64,000 bases of DNA, from assembly GCA_021780905.1 (NCBI GenBank), contig JAJXXW010000048.1, positions 62,001-126,000 on the forward strand, written 5' to 3'. This document shows, piece after piece, positions 16,141 to 24,531 of this stretch. The stretch is from a bacterium (GTDB taxonomy: Bacteria; Verrucomicrobiota; Verrucomicrobiia; Limisphaerales; UBA11358). The notes beneath the pieces are model-generated. The model saw only the letters and a list, made by a program, of their open reading frames with translations. It was not told the DNA's origin and ran no database searches. The translations under genes and the position numbers were made by a program. Each line of letters opens with the position of its first letter. Positions within the stretch are counted from its first letter, which is position 1.

Positions 16141-16530
16141 TTACTTGCCGAGCAGATTTTTGGCGGCGTCCACGGCCCCGGTGCCGCTCGACAACAGCTT
16201 TTGCACCTGCGCCTTGAGGTCGTCCACCGTCTTCTGCTGGTCCGGCGTGAGCGCCAGTCCGGACATTTTGTTGAGCGCGTCCAGCGCCTCGGGGTATTTC
16301 TGGTCCGCAATAAGGGTTTTGGCCTGGGTGATCAACTCGTCGGCCTGGTCCTTGACGGCGCTGACGGTATTTGTCACCGCCGCTGCGGCCTCGGCGACTA
16401 CCGGTTTGGCGTCCGGCACCACCGCGTTGGTGGTGGCGGGGGGATTGTCCGGGCTGCTCTTGTTGCACGCCGCGAATGAAACGGCGATCAAGCACATGAC
16501 CGCTCCGTTGAGGATGGTTTTGTTTTTCAT
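16141..16530 (-). CDS. small Ala-rich lipoprotein, unknown function
   Basis: 129 residues. The signal MKNKTILNGAVMCLIAVSFA ends at AAC, giving a lipidated Cys22. After a Pro/Thr/Val-rich linker comes a helical region (DELITQAKTLIADQKYPEAL, DALNKMSGLALTPDQQKTVD, DLKAQVQKLLSS) that resembles one or two TPR-like helical hairpins. Probably a periplasmic outer- or inner-membrane-anchored protein. A palindrome pair lies about 45-75 bases upstream of the start (16572-16607). It precedes the EF-hand membrane protein by 90 bp and may share its transcript. Confidence 0.7.
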   Translation of the reverse strand: MKNKTILNGAVMCLIAVSFAACNKSSPDNPPATTNAVVPDAKPVVAEAAAAVTNTVSAVKDQADELITQAKTLIADQKYPEALDALNKMSGLALTPDQQKTVDDLKAQVQKLLSSGTGAVDAAKNLLGK

Positions 16531-16571
16531 GGTAGTTTTGGCTCGCTTGGTTGTGCCGGAAAAGCCCGGCG

Positions 16572-16607
16572 TTGTTTAACGACAACCTGCTTTTACCGGT
16601 AAAAGCC
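16572..16607. promoter_or_regulatory. paired palindromes upstream of the lipoprotein gene (possible operator)
   Basis: GTTGT-N6-ACAAC (16572-16587) is followed at once by the perfect 18-base palindrome GCTTTTACCGGTAAAAGC (16590-16607). They lie 42-77 bases upstream of the minus-strand start at 16530. Such symmetric sites often bind dimeric regulators; no regulator is identified. Confidence 0.35.
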
Positions 16608-16661
16608 TGGTGCCGCAAGCGCAAACAGGCCCGAGCACAAACCGCCGGTGTGCGCGGAAAT

Positions 16662-16796
16662 TCATTTCAGATTCGCCGTCAAAAATTCCATGACCCGCTG
16701 CGCCCAGTCTGTCCTGGCGAAAGCGTGCCGGTCCTCATGCGCCGCGCTGGCGACCAGCGCCTGTGATTCCGCCGGCGTGCCCCAAACCGCAGCGCG
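16662..16796 (-). pseudogene. C-terminal remnant of an unidentified enzyme, perhaps an alpha/beta hydrolase
   Basis: The minus-strand frame WGTPAESQALVASAAHEDRH, then AFARTDWAQRVMEFLTANLK and a stop (16662) looks like the last 45 residues of a hydrolase: a His-containing turn and a final amphipathic helix. An in-frame stop at about 16798 and no start leave it without a body. The region to 16924 holds nothing else recognisable. Confidence 0.3.
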
Positions 16797-16924
16797 ACGG
16801 CCTTACCTTTGCCACGAAAGGACGCAAAGAACTTTCTCCTTTTGGGTTTTATGCTTTCTGTTGCGGCAAACAAAATCGTCGGACTCTTGCGACGCCGGCG
16901 AGATTTCAATTCAACTGCGAGCGG

Positions 16925-18163
16925 CTAAACCAGCTCTGACTCTTCTACTTTCAGCGGTGGCTGGCCGCAAGGCTTGCCGTCGGCGCTTTCGGGATACTCG
17001 AAGATTTTGCCCTCGAAATTCCGGATGAGCACGCGGCCCGCGTTGCGGCACAGGACGTATTCGGGATTGATCGGCACCTTGCCGCCGCCGCCGGGCGCGT
17101 CAATGACGTATTGCGGCACGGCGTAACCGGTCGTGTGGCCACGCAGTTTTTCCATGATCTCCAGGCCTTTCGCCACGCTGGCGCGCAGGTGCGCCGAGCC
17201 GGCGATGAGATCGCACTGGTAGAGGTAATACGGCTTCACGCGACACATCAAAAGTTTCTGCATCAGCGCCTTCATCACCTCCGCGTCATCGTTGACGTGC
17301 TTGAGCAGAACGCTCTGGTTGCCGAGCGGAATGCCGGCATCGGCAAGGCGGGCGAGCGCGTCGTGCACTTCCGTCGTCAGCTCGCGCGGATGATTCGTGT
17401 GAACGCTGACGAACAGCGGATGAAACTGCTTGAGCATCGCGCACAGTTCCGGCGTAACGCGCTGCGGTAGAAAAATCGGAATGCGCGTGCCGATGCGCAA
17501 AAATTCGACGTGCGGAATCGCGCGCAGACGGCTCAAAAGATTTTCCAGTTTTTCGTCGCTCAACAGCAGCGGATCGCCGCCGCTCAACAGCACGTCGCGG
17601 ATTTCGGGATGCGCGGCGATGTAGGCCATCTGCTTGTCGAATTCGGGATGAAAATCGTAGCCAGTGGCATTGCTCACCAGCCGCGAGCGCGTGCAGTAGC
17701 GGCAGTAACTCGCACAACGATCCGTCACCAAAAACAGCACGCGGTCGGGATAGCGATGCACCAGTCCTGGCACCGGCGAGTGGGAATCCTCGCCGCACGG
17801 GTCGGCCATTTCCCACGACGCGGTGCTGGTTTCCTCGATGCGCGGGACAACCTGTCGGCGGATGGGACAATTTTCGTCCGCCGGGTCAATGAGGTTGAAA
17901 AAATACGGCGTGACGCCCAGCGCGAGCTTGTGATTGGCGAGTTTGGCACCGGCCAATTCCTCTGGGGTAAGCGCGGGCAGGAATTTCTGCAACTGCTCGA
18001 CCGTCGTGATACGGTGCTTCATCTGCCAGCGCCAGTCGTTCCAGTCGGCGTCCGGAACGTCGCGCCAGAAGCCGCGCCCGGCGGAGTGGAATTTTTTCAA
18101 TGCTTGAAACGGTCGGCGCGAAGGCGGCTCCCCGCTGTCCTTGGATGAGTTTTCAGCCTGCAT
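16925..18163 (-). CDS. kamA: lysine 2,3-aminomutase (radical SAM, PLP)
   Basis: 412 residues, the usual LAM length. Converts L-lysine to L-beta-lysine. The radical-SAM cluster motif is CASYCRYC (Cys150, 154, 157). The PLP lysine lies in VIDAPGGGGKVPI. Two aspartates that bind substrate lysine in the clostridial enzyme appear conserved: YQCDLIAGSAHL and VIDAPGGGGK, which argues against glutamate 2,3-aminomutase. No beta-lysine acetyltransferase (ablB) or catabolic gene adjoins it, so an osmolyte role is not supported by context; a role in EF-P modification or lysine use remains possible. A good sigma-70 promoter lies 12-39 bases upstream of the start. Confidence 0.9.
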   Translation of the reverse strand: MQAENSSKDSGEPPSRRPFQALKKFHSAGRGFWRDVPDADWNDWRWQMKHRITTVEQLQKFLPALTPEELAGAKLANHKLALGVTPYFFNLIDPADENCPIRRQVVPRIEETSTASWEMADPCGEDSHSPVPGLVHRYPDRVLFLVTDRCASYCRYCTRSRLVSNATGYDFHPEFDKQMAYIAAHPEIRDVLLSGGDPLLLSDEKLENLLSRLRAIPHVEFLRIGTRIPIFLPQRVTPELCAMLKQFHPLFVSVHTNHPRELTTEVHDALARLADAGIPLGNQSVLLKHVNDDAEVMKALMQKLLMCRVKPYYLYQCDLIAGSAHLRASVAKGLEIMEKLRGHTTGYAVPQYVIDAPGGGGKVPINPEYVLCRNAGRVLIRNFEGKIFEYPESADGKPCGQPPLKVEESELV

Positions 18164-18174
18164 TTTCAGTAGGC

Positions 18175-18202
18175 ACTATAATTTCGATTCGGTTTCTGTC
18201 AA
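18175..18202 (-). promoter_or_regulatory. sigma-70-type promoter of kamA
   Basis: On minus, TTGACA (18197-18202), 16-base spacer, TATAGT (18175-18180). The ATG of kamA is at 18161-18163, so the leader would be very short (about 5-6 bases), with no room for a Shine-Dalgarno site. Confidence 0.65.
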
Positions 18203-18309
18203 GTGGGGCCGGGCACGGGGCCAGGCCCCAATTCTGATCCGGCGCTTGATGGCAACCGCATCCAACCGGATTAAGACCGGACAGCGATGGCGCTTCGGAC
18301 GCCGCGGGT

Positions 18310-19632
18310 TTACTGCGGGGCGGCGGAAATGCAGGCTTCCACCGCGCGCCGGCGCGCATCCAGTGCATCCAGTTGTTTCACCAAGGTTTTGGGGCTGGGC
18401 GCCGGGCGGCGCGAATTCCGTTTCCGCTCATCGAGAAAATCGGCCAGGGCCTGGCGGTAGCCGGCGGAAATTTCGGCGAGCGGCGGCGAAAGGCGGAACT
18501 GGATCAATTCCAGATCGCGCAGCCGGGTCTGCAAAATCTCGCTTTGCCGGGCCGGATCAAAATCCTGGAGGACGGCCTGGAGCGAAATTTCCGCATAGAC
18601 GGGCAGGGCGTTGGAGGCCGAACGGATGTTCACCGGCACGACCAGCGCGGTTTCCAACTGGTCGCGGCTGGCCGCCGGCGACCATTGCGGACCCGGCGCA
18701 AGCATGGCGAAGGCGACCACGCGGAGCGACCACCATTTTTCCACGTCCAACGGGCTGCGAAAGTCCCCCCGAAACGCCTCGAAGAAGGCGGACTGCCAGT
18801 TCGCGTGCGCCGGCAGTGCCACCAGCAGCGCCCGCACCTTGGACGGCCCGTGGTCGAGCAAAAGCAGATCGTGGACGAACAATTGCGCGCTGGCGGCATA
18901 AACGCCGCCATCATCGCCGTTCAACTGCGCGCCGGTCGGCCAGCTCAACTGCTCGAACGTCAGCGCGGCGGCGGTTTGCAGCCGGGTCCGCACACCGGCC
19001 AGCGGATCCAGGCCGCGCCGGTTTTCGGCCAGCCGCGTCTGCGGAATGCCGTTCACCAATTTTTTGGGCGCGCCAAGAAGGACTCGGGTTTCCGCCGCCG
19101 CCCGAACCTGGCCGGCAAAACCTTCCACCAGCCACGCCGGCGGATTGGCTGAGGGGCCGTTGACGGGCGCGGCGCGGTTGGCCAGTTCCAGCAGTAGCAC
19201 GGCGCCTAAAGCCCGGGCGCAGCGGGGGCGCGTGATCACATCCGGCAGCTCCACCCGGTAGATCCAGCGTTGCAAAAACGGCTGCGCGACGAGCCGGACC
19301 GGTTCTTCCAGCGAGCGGGCCGGGCGGACGACAAGAAAAATCCGGCCGCTCCAGGGGCCGCTGGCCGGCAGTCCCAGTTGCGACCACAGGGCCGCCTTGA
19401 AACGCTCGGCCGAGACGGCGAGCAGCGACGGCTCCAGGCGGAGAATTTCGGCATTGGTGCCCGGATCCGGTCGGGTAAGAAATGGCTGGGGGTCCGGTGC
19501 CACGGAGACCACAAACTGGCCGGAAGCGCTGTGCGTGGCCGGAGACGGCAGCCAAGCATTTTCGCCCCGGGCGGCGGCGAGGCAGCACAGCAGGCCGCCC
19601 GCCAGCGCACAGACCGGGCGCGAACGGTTCAT
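18310..19632 (-). CDS. secreted protein, unknown function (peptidase MA-like layout)
   Basis: 440 residues from the ATG at 19630-19632, which overlaps the fmdB stop by four bases. The signal peptide is SRPVCALAGGLLCCLAAARG. The mature protein is soluble. A segment ANPPAWLVEGFAGQVRAAA resembles the family of collagenase/peptidase-MA-like proteins, where a helix with a Glu follows a basal strand, but the metal-binding HExxH is not seen (WLVEGFAG lacks the His pair). I therefore do not call it a peptidase. The C-terminal ~80 residues are helical and charged (LADFLDERKRN, LVKQLDALDARRRAVEAC). Translationally coupled to fmdB. Confidence 0.65.
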   Translation of the reverse strand: MNRSRPVCALAGGLLCCLAAARGENAWLPSPATHSASGQFVVSVAPDPQPFLTRPDPGTNAEILRLEPSLLAVSAERFKAALWSQLGLPASGPWSGRIFLVVRPARSLEEPVRLVAQPFLQRWIYRVELPDVITRPRCARALGAVLLLELANRAAPVNGPSANPPAWLVEGFAGQVRAAAETRVLLGAPKKLVNGIPQTRLAENRRGLDPLAGVRTRLQTAAALTFEQLSWPTGAQLNGDDGGVYAASAQLFVHDLLLLDHGPSKVRALLVALPAHANWQSAFFEAFRGDFRSPLDVEKWWSLRVVAFAMLAPGPQWSPAASRDQLETALVVPVNIRSASNALPVYAEISLQAVLQDFDPARQSEILQTRLRDLELIQFRLSPPLAEISAGYRQALADFLDERKRNSRRPAPSPKTLVKQLDALDARRRAVEACISAAPQ

Positions 19633-19928
19633 TTCTTGGCGGTTGGGGCCGCCGGCTTGGCTTCCGGTTTGGTCTCGGACTTGGCCGGGGCGGAGTCCTT
19701 TTTGGCGGCCTGCTTGTAGCCTTCGCTGCGGTAGTCGGTGATGTAGAAGCCGCCGCCCTTGAAGAGCAGGCCGGCACCCGCGCCGATTTTTTTGGTGACC
19801 CGGCCGCGCCCCCATTTTTTTCGGACGCAAAGCTCCGGCGGACAGACTTTCAGCGGCGGGGCGGAAATGGCGTGGCTGGCCTCGAAATCCTGGCCGCATT
19901 TTTCACAATGATACTCGTAAGTGGGCAT
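19629..19928 (-). CDS. fmdB: FmdB-family zinc-ribbon protein
   Basis: 99 residues. The N-terminal MPTYEYHCEKCGQDFEAS is the hallmark FmdB/CxxC_CxxC_SSSS start, with a first CxxC at residues 8-11. A second Cys pair (CPPELC, residues 29-34) is spaced CX4C rather than CX2C. Then GLLFKGGGFYITDYRSEGY, also typical of the family, and a Lys/Ala/Pro-rich tail. Molecular role is unknown; proposed as a regulator in some bacteria. It precedes the secreted protein gene with a four-base overlap. Confidence 0.85.
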   Translation of the reverse strand: MPTYEYHCEKCGQDFEASHAISAPPLKVCPPELCVRKKWGRGRVTKKIGAGAGLLFKGGGFYITDYRSEGYKQAAKKDSAPAKSETKPEAKPAAPTAKK

Positions 19929-19966
19929 GGCAAAAGTCGGCGCGACCGCAACCCCGGTGCCGACGC

Positions 19967-20755
19967 TTAGTGCGCCGCCGGCGCGTTGGTCGGCGCGACC
20001 AGCGGCGAAATCATGCGGACCGAGCCATCGGAACCGACCTCGACATTCAGGCCGTAGTTCGGCGCGGCCGGCGGGGGAGGTTCGTTGGTGACCGTCACGG
20101 ACCGGTCCATGAGCAGTTGCGCGCCCTTCTTCTGGCTGTTGTCGTTCTTCATGAACTGGAGCCGGCGGGCGACGAACAGTTCGGTCTTGATCTTTTTGAC
20201 CTGCTGGCGCAGCTCGTCGAGGTCGTTGAACTTGTGTTCAATCTCGGCTTTCTGGGCGAGTTGTTTCTGTAGTTCCTGCTGGAGATACTGGTTGTTTTTC
20301 TCGGTGGTGTTCAGTTTTGCCTGCGTGTCCTGAATCATTGCATCCAGCTTGGCGATGGTGTTGGTCAAGTCGCTGGCGCGCTGGTCCAGCGCATGGTTCT
20401 CCGCCTCCAGATCATTGATGCGCGCGGTCAGATTGGTGATCGTGTCCTGGTCCCGGGTCTGTGTGCTGGCCAGCGCGGTCCGGCTCTCGGCCAGCGTGGC
20501 GGCGGTGGCGGCCAACTGGTTGGAAAGTTGCGCGCCCTGCTGCTGGCTCAAGGCCAGATCGTTCGTAAGCGCCAAATTCACCTGGTTCAAATCGTTGATT
20601 TTCAGGGTGGCGTTCACCACCTGGTTGGAAAAATCCACGATGGTGCTGAGGTCGGCGGCCCGCTGCGCCTCGCCCTGTTTCTTGACGGCCAGCAGCCCGA
20701 TGACCAGGCCCACACAGGCAATCGCCAGAACCACGATGATGATTTTTGCCTTCAT
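19967..20755 (-). CDS. membrane-anchored long coiled-coil protein, unknown function
   Basis: 262 residues. One N-terminal transmembrane helix (IIIVVLAIACVGLVIGLLAV) is followed by about 170 residues of predicted coiled coil with heptad-like Leu/Ile and many Gln/Asn/Asp (for example NLTARINDLEAENHALDQRA, LQQELQKQLAQKAEIEHKF). A Pro-rich segment and a short tail (YGLNVEVGSDGSVRMISPLV) end it. The N-terminus is short before the helix, so the coiled coil probably reaches into the periplasm. The layout is shared by many structural spacer proteins; no family name is justified. It lies between fmdB and a parvulin gene, same strand, gaps 38 and 44 bp. Confidence 0.65.
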   Translation of the reverse strand: MKAKIIIVVLAIACVGLVIGLLAVKKQGEAQRAADLSTIVDFSNQVVNATLKINDLNQVNLALTNDLALSQQQGAQLSNQLAATAATLAESRTALASTQTRDQDTITNLTARINDLEAENHALDQRASDLTNTIAKLDAMIQDTQAKLNTTEKNNQYLQQELQKQLAQKAEIEHKFNDLDELRQQVKKIKTELFVARRLQFMKNDNSQKKGAQLLMDRSVTVTNEPPPPAAPNYGLNVEVGSDGSVRMISPLVAPTNAPAAH

Positions 20756-20799
20756 GCGTTTGATGTCTTCTGCCGGCGCACCGGAATTGTCAAGCCTTC

Positions 20800-21921
20800 T
20801 TATTTGGCCGGATCGGCCAGGTTATTCGTGCCGGCGGCCTCCGCCTGGGCGCGGACGCTGGCGTCCAGCGCCTCGAGGGCGGGGTCGGTGATTTCCACCT
20901 GCAAATCCGTGCGCAGTTTTTTGATGTAGTCTGGAGCCAGTTTCTTGATCTGCTCCGCCTCCACCTCGTTCTTGCAAAGATCGGCCACCGTCTTGTTGAC
21001 CTGCGGCAACTGATCGTTGAAACCATACGATTTGGCTGCCGTCCGGCCCATGGACTTGATGATATGGTAGCCGAACGGCGAGGTGACGACATCGCTGACC
21101 TGGCCGTTGGTCATGGAAAACGCGGCGGCTTCAAATTCCGGGACCATCTGGCCGCGCGGAAATTCCGGCAGTTCGCCGCCGTTGTCCTTCGAGCCAGGGT
21201 CCTCGGAATACTGCCGGGCCAGCGTCGCAAAGTCGGCGCCGCCTTTGATCTGTCTGAGCAAATCGTCAATCTGCTTGCGCTTGGCGGCCACGGTGTTGGT
21301 CGGCAGCGGCGTGCGCGTGGCCGGGTCAACGGTCATCAGCAAAATGTGCCGGACATGGGCCGTTTCCGGCTGTTCAAATTCAGCCGTGTGCTTTGCGTAA
21401 AACGCCTGTGCTTGCGCGTCGGTGACGTTGATGTTCAGTTCGCGCTTGAGCGTGGCCTTCGCGACCGCTTCCTGCGTGGCCTTGGCGCGCAGCTCGTCTT
21501 CCGTCATGCCCACCGCCTTGAGCTGGCGCAGAAACGCCTCGCGCGACCCAAACCGCTTGGCCAGGTTCGTGTATTGCAAATCCGCCTCTGCCGCGCCAGC
21601 CAGGCGGTCCGCCGCAGTCGCCTGTTGCAGCAGGCATTGGATGGTGATCAACTGGTTCAGGATCGCGATCGTGAATTCCTGCGGCAACTGCTGGCCCTGG
21701 GCGGCGGCGTTGGCCTTCGCGCCGGTCATCACCTCGTCCAGCGCGCTCTGCTTGATGGTAAAACCCTTGCCCTTGACGATGACCGGGTCGCCGAACAGTG
21801 CCGTCATCGTCGCTTCGGGACTGGCGTTGGTGCCGGCCGGCGCGACCGCAGGGGCCGTGGTGGCCCGGGCGGCAATCACACCCGCGAACAGCGCGGCGGA
21901 CAGAATCAGTTGCAATTTCAT
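20800..21921 (-). CDS. secreted parvulin-type peptidyl-prolyl isomerase (PrsA/SurA-like)
   Basis: 373 residues with a signal peptide (LILSAALFAGVIAARATTAP). A SurA-like N-domain follows (VIVKGKGFTIKQSALDEVMT ... FTIAILNQLITIQCLLQQA), then the linker helix KATLKRELNINVTDAQAQAF, then a full parvulin domain: VRHILLMTVDP, FATLARQYSEDPGSKDNGGE, LPEFPRGQMVPEFEAAAF, TSPFGYHIIKSM. It has the length and layout of PrsA-like foldases acting in the periplasm. The C-terminus is helical and acidic. It begins an apparent run of four minus-strand genes down to 18310. Confidence 0.85.
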   Translation of the reverse strand: MKLQLILSAALFAGVIAARATTAPAVAPAGTNASPEATMTALFGDPVIVKGKGFTIKQSALDEVMTGAKANAAAQGQQLPQEFTIAILNQLITIQCLLQQATAADRLAGAAEADLQYTNLAKRFGSREAFLRQLKAVGMTEDELRAKATQEAVAKATLKRELNINVTDAQAQAFYAKHTAEFEQPETAHVRHILLMTVDPATRTPLPTNTVAAKRKQIDDLLRQIKGGADFATLARQYSEDPGSKDNGGELPEFPRGQMVPEFEAAAFSMTNGQVSDVVTSPFGYHIIKSMGRTAAKSYGFNDQLPQVNKTVADLCKNEVEAEQIKKLAPDYIKKLRTDLQVEITDPALEALDASVRAQAEAAGTNNLADPAK

Positions 21922-21971
21922 TAAATTATTATGGTTGGACTGTCAGATTTTGTTTCGGTTCAAAAACAGAA

Positions 21972-23570
21972 CTACAATCTTACCACTTTTACATTGCTGA
22001 TGTCATGGTCTTTTTTCAGCTCGGCCAGCAGCGCCGGCGGTGGTGCGCTGTCGAGGCTCAAAACCGTCAGCGCCAGTCCGCCCACGGTGTCGCGGCCCAG
22101 GCTCATGCTCGCGATGTTGACCTGGTGCCGGCCGAGCAGCGTGCCGAGGTGGCCGACGATGCCCGGCTTGTCCGTGTTGTTCAACAACAGCAGATTGCCG
22201 GTGACGGGAATCTCCACCGACTGGCTGAACAGCCGCACGATGCGCGGGTTGTTCGGCGAACCGAAGAACGTGCCGCCGGCCGAAATCAGTTTCTTCCCGG
22301 CCCCCAAAACCTGGACGTGAACCCATTCGTTGAACGTCACCGGCTCGTCGGATTTCTTCTCCTCGACGGTGAGGCCGATGCTCTGGGCCACGCTGCGGAC
22401 GTTGACGTTGTTGACATCCTTCAAATTGCTGGTGGACAAAAACCCGCGCACGACCGCGCGGGTGACCGGATCAATGTTCGGCAGCAGCCGCGCGTGGCCG
22501 CCGTAGGTGATGTGCAGCTTGTCGGCGCCGGCGGGCGCAAGTTGCGCGAGCAATTTACCCAGCGCCTCGCCGAGCGGCAGATACGGCTTGACCTGCTCGT
22601 AAGTCTTCGCGTCGAGATACGGCAGGTTCACCGCGTTGCGGACTTCGCCGGTGAGCAGGTAGCCCGCGATGACTTCGGCCACTTCAATCCCGCATTTTTC
22701 CTGCGCCTCTTCCGTGCTCGCGCCAAGGTGCGGCGTGAGAATCAAATTCGGCTGCTGGCGATACGGATGATCGGCGGGCAGCGGCTCGACGGCGAATACA
22801 TCCAGTGCCGCGCCGGCCACCTTGCCGGACTCAAGCGCCGCGATGAGATCGGCCTCCGCAATGATTTCGCCCCGCGCGCAATTCACAATTTTCACGCCCG
22901 GCTTCATCTTGGCGAAGGCCGCCGCGTTCAACATTTCCTTGGTTTCCTTCGTCACCGGCATGTGGACGGTGATGAAATCGGCCCCGCGATAGACGTGGTC
23001 CACTTCCGGCGCGAACTCCGCGCCGATGGCTTTCGCGCGGTCTTCGGTCAAATACGGATCGTAAGCCACGACGCGCATGCCGAACGCGATGGCGCGCTTG
23101 GCCACTTCCGTGCCGATCCGGCCCATGCCCAGCACGCCGAGCGTCTTGCCTTGCAATTCCACACCTTGAAAAATTTTCCGGTCCCACTTGCCCGCGACCA
23201 TCGTGGCGTGGGCCTGCGGCACCTTGCGCGCCAGTGAGAGCAGCATCGTGAACGTCAATTCCGCCGTCGTCACCGTGTTGCCGCCGGGCGTGTTCATCAC
23301 CACCGTGCCGTTTTGCGTGGCAGCCTCGATGTCCACGTTGTCCACGCCCACGCCGGCGCGGCCGACCACGCGCAACGCCTTCGCCGCCGCGATGATTTTT
23401 TTCGTGACCTTGGTTTCCGAGCGCACGACGAGCGCCGTCGCGTCGGCCACCAGCGGAATCAATTCCGCTTCCGCAAGCCGTTTCGGCAGGACGACGACGT
23501 TGAATTCGGGCCGCTGTTGGAGCAGGGCGATGCCTTTGGGCGAGATGGGGTCACAGATAATGATCTTCAT
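21972..23570 (-). CDS. serA: D-3-phosphoglycerate dehydrogenase
   Basis: 532 residues from the ATG at 23568-23570 (a codon nine bases upstream is also in frame). First step of serine synthesis, cytoplasmic. The long type: catalytic/NAD domain with LGVLGMGRIGTEVAKRAIAF (NAD loop), NCARGEIIAEADLIAAL (Arg), DVFAVEPLPADHP (Glu), LTPHLGASTEEAQ (His); then the allosteric substrate-binding domain (LGEALGKLLAQL ... VNNVNVRSVAQSIGLTV); and a C-terminal ACT domain (LLLLNNTDKPGIVGHLGTLL, HQVNIASMSLGRD) for serine feedback. Complete and normal. Confidence 0.95.
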   Translation of the reverse strand: MKIIICDPISPKGIALLQQRPEFNVVVLPKRLAEAELIPLVADATALVVRSETKVTKKIIAAAKALRVVGRAGVGVDNVDIEAATQNGTVVMNTPGGNTVTTAELTFTMLLSLARKVPQAHATMVAGKWDRKIFQGVELQGKTLGVLGMGRIGTEVAKRAIAFGMRVVAYDPYLTEDRAKAIGAEFAPEVDHVYRGADFITVHMPVTKETKEMLNAAAFAKMKPGVKIVNCARGEIIAEADLIAALESGKVAGAALDVFAVEPLPADHPYRQQPNLILTPHLGASTEEAQEKCGIEVAEVIAGYLLTGEVRNAVNLPYLDAKTYEQVKPYLPLGEALGKLLAQLAPAGADKLHITYGGHARLLPNIDPVTRAVVRGFLSTSNLKDVNNVNVRSVAQSIGLTVEEKKSDEPVTFNEWVHVQVLGAGKKLISAGGTFFGSPNNPRIVRLFSQSVEIPVTGNLLLLNNTDKPGIVGHLGTLLGRHQVNIASMSLGRDTVGGLALTVLSLDSAPPPALLAELKKDHDISNVKVVRL

Positions 23571-23754
23571 AATTGCCAAATTGGACGGGCAGTTTAAGTT
23601 GCAATGCGGAGTTGGTCAAACAACGATTCTGAGAGAATGGCGGTGCTCCGGGCCGGGGAGACGTTGACGGCCATTGGCCGAAATAAAAGCGCGATCCCGC
23701 CGGCTTGAGCACCCGGACATTGCACGCGCCGGCAACTTCGTTTAGCTTCGTGGG

Positions 23755-24522
23755 ATGTCATTTTTCGGCAAACCCGGTCTGGCGGCGCTGGCGGCAACGG
23801 CTTTCCTGGCGGCGAACGGCTGTCTGCCGTCCGATTCCGGCGGACTGGACGAGGAAAAGGAGCCGCATTATGTCCTCGGCAAAAGCCGCGTCAATGCGAT
23901 GGATTATGCCGGCGCGGTGGAGGCGTTCGCGGAATCGCTCGAGGCCAATCCGCGTTCGGCGGCGGCACATTTCCAGCTCGCCATGCTTTTTGACCAGAAG
24001 GAATCCGACCCGGCGGCGGCGATTTATCATTATCAGCAATATCTCCGGCTGAGTCCCAAGGCCGACAACGCCGAGGTCATCCGGCAGCGCATTTACAGTT
24101 GCAAGCAGCAGCTCGCCGCCGACGTGCTGCCGTTGCCGAGCGCGCCCGCCGCCCAGAAACAACTGGAGGAACTGGCCGAGAAAAACCACCAGCTCCAGGA
24201 CGAGGTGGACAAATGGCGCTCGTATTACGCCGCGCAGCAGGCGGCCCCGAAAAGCCAGCCCCCGGCCGCGCCCGGCGGCAGCCCGACCCCGGATGACGTT
24301 TCAGCGGCGCCCACGCTCACCCAGCCCGGTGCAGCCGTCCCGGTGGCAAGGACGCCGGCCCCGAAACCGGCCCGGCCGCGCGCGCACACGGTCGCCGCCG
24401 GCGAAACGCTGGCCGCCATCGCGCGCAAAGCCGGCGTCAGCCTCGCGGCGTTACAGGCGGCCAACCCCGGCATCGCGCCGAAAAAACTTCACGTCGGCCA
24501 GGTGGTCAACCTGCCCCAATAA
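23755..24522 (+). CDS. TPR and LysM domain lipoprotein
   Basis: 255 residues. Lipoprotein signal with lipobox AANGC (Cys23). Two TPR-like units follow (VLGKSRVNAMDYAGAVEAFA, HFQLAMLFDQKESDPAAAIY), then a short coiled coil (LEELAEKNHQLQDEVDKW), a Pro/Ala-rich linker, and one C-terminal LysM domain (HTVAAGETLAAIARKAGVSL, LQAANPGIAPKKLHVGQVVN). LysM binds peptidoglycan N-acetylglucosamine chains, so the protein probably links membrane and wall. First of three plus-strand genes that end with the ABC ATPase; only 9 bp separate it from the next. Confidence 0.8.
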   Translation: MSFFGKPGLAALAATAFLAANGCLPSDSGGLDEEKEPHYVLGKSRVNAMDYAGAVEAFAESLEANPRSAAAHFQLAMLFDQKESDPAAAIYHYQQYLRLSPKADNAEVIRQRIYSCKQQLAADVLPLPSAPAAQKQLEELAEKNHQLQDEVDKWRSYYAAQQAAPKSQPPAAPGGSPTPDDVSAAPTLTQPGAAVPVARTPAPKPARPRAHTVAAGETLAAIARKAGVSLAALQAANPGIAPKKLHVGQVVNLPQ

Positions 24523-24531
24523 ATTTTTCCC

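Noticed and set aside
18310-19632. Peptidase call for the secreted protein
   Set aside because: The WLVEGFAG segment is suggestive, but no HExxH or other metal-binding set is present.
22270-22500. Serine or other metabolite riboswitch near serA
   Set aside because: No conserved leader structure was seen upstream of the 23570 start; the region 23571-23754 shows no known riboswitch motif.
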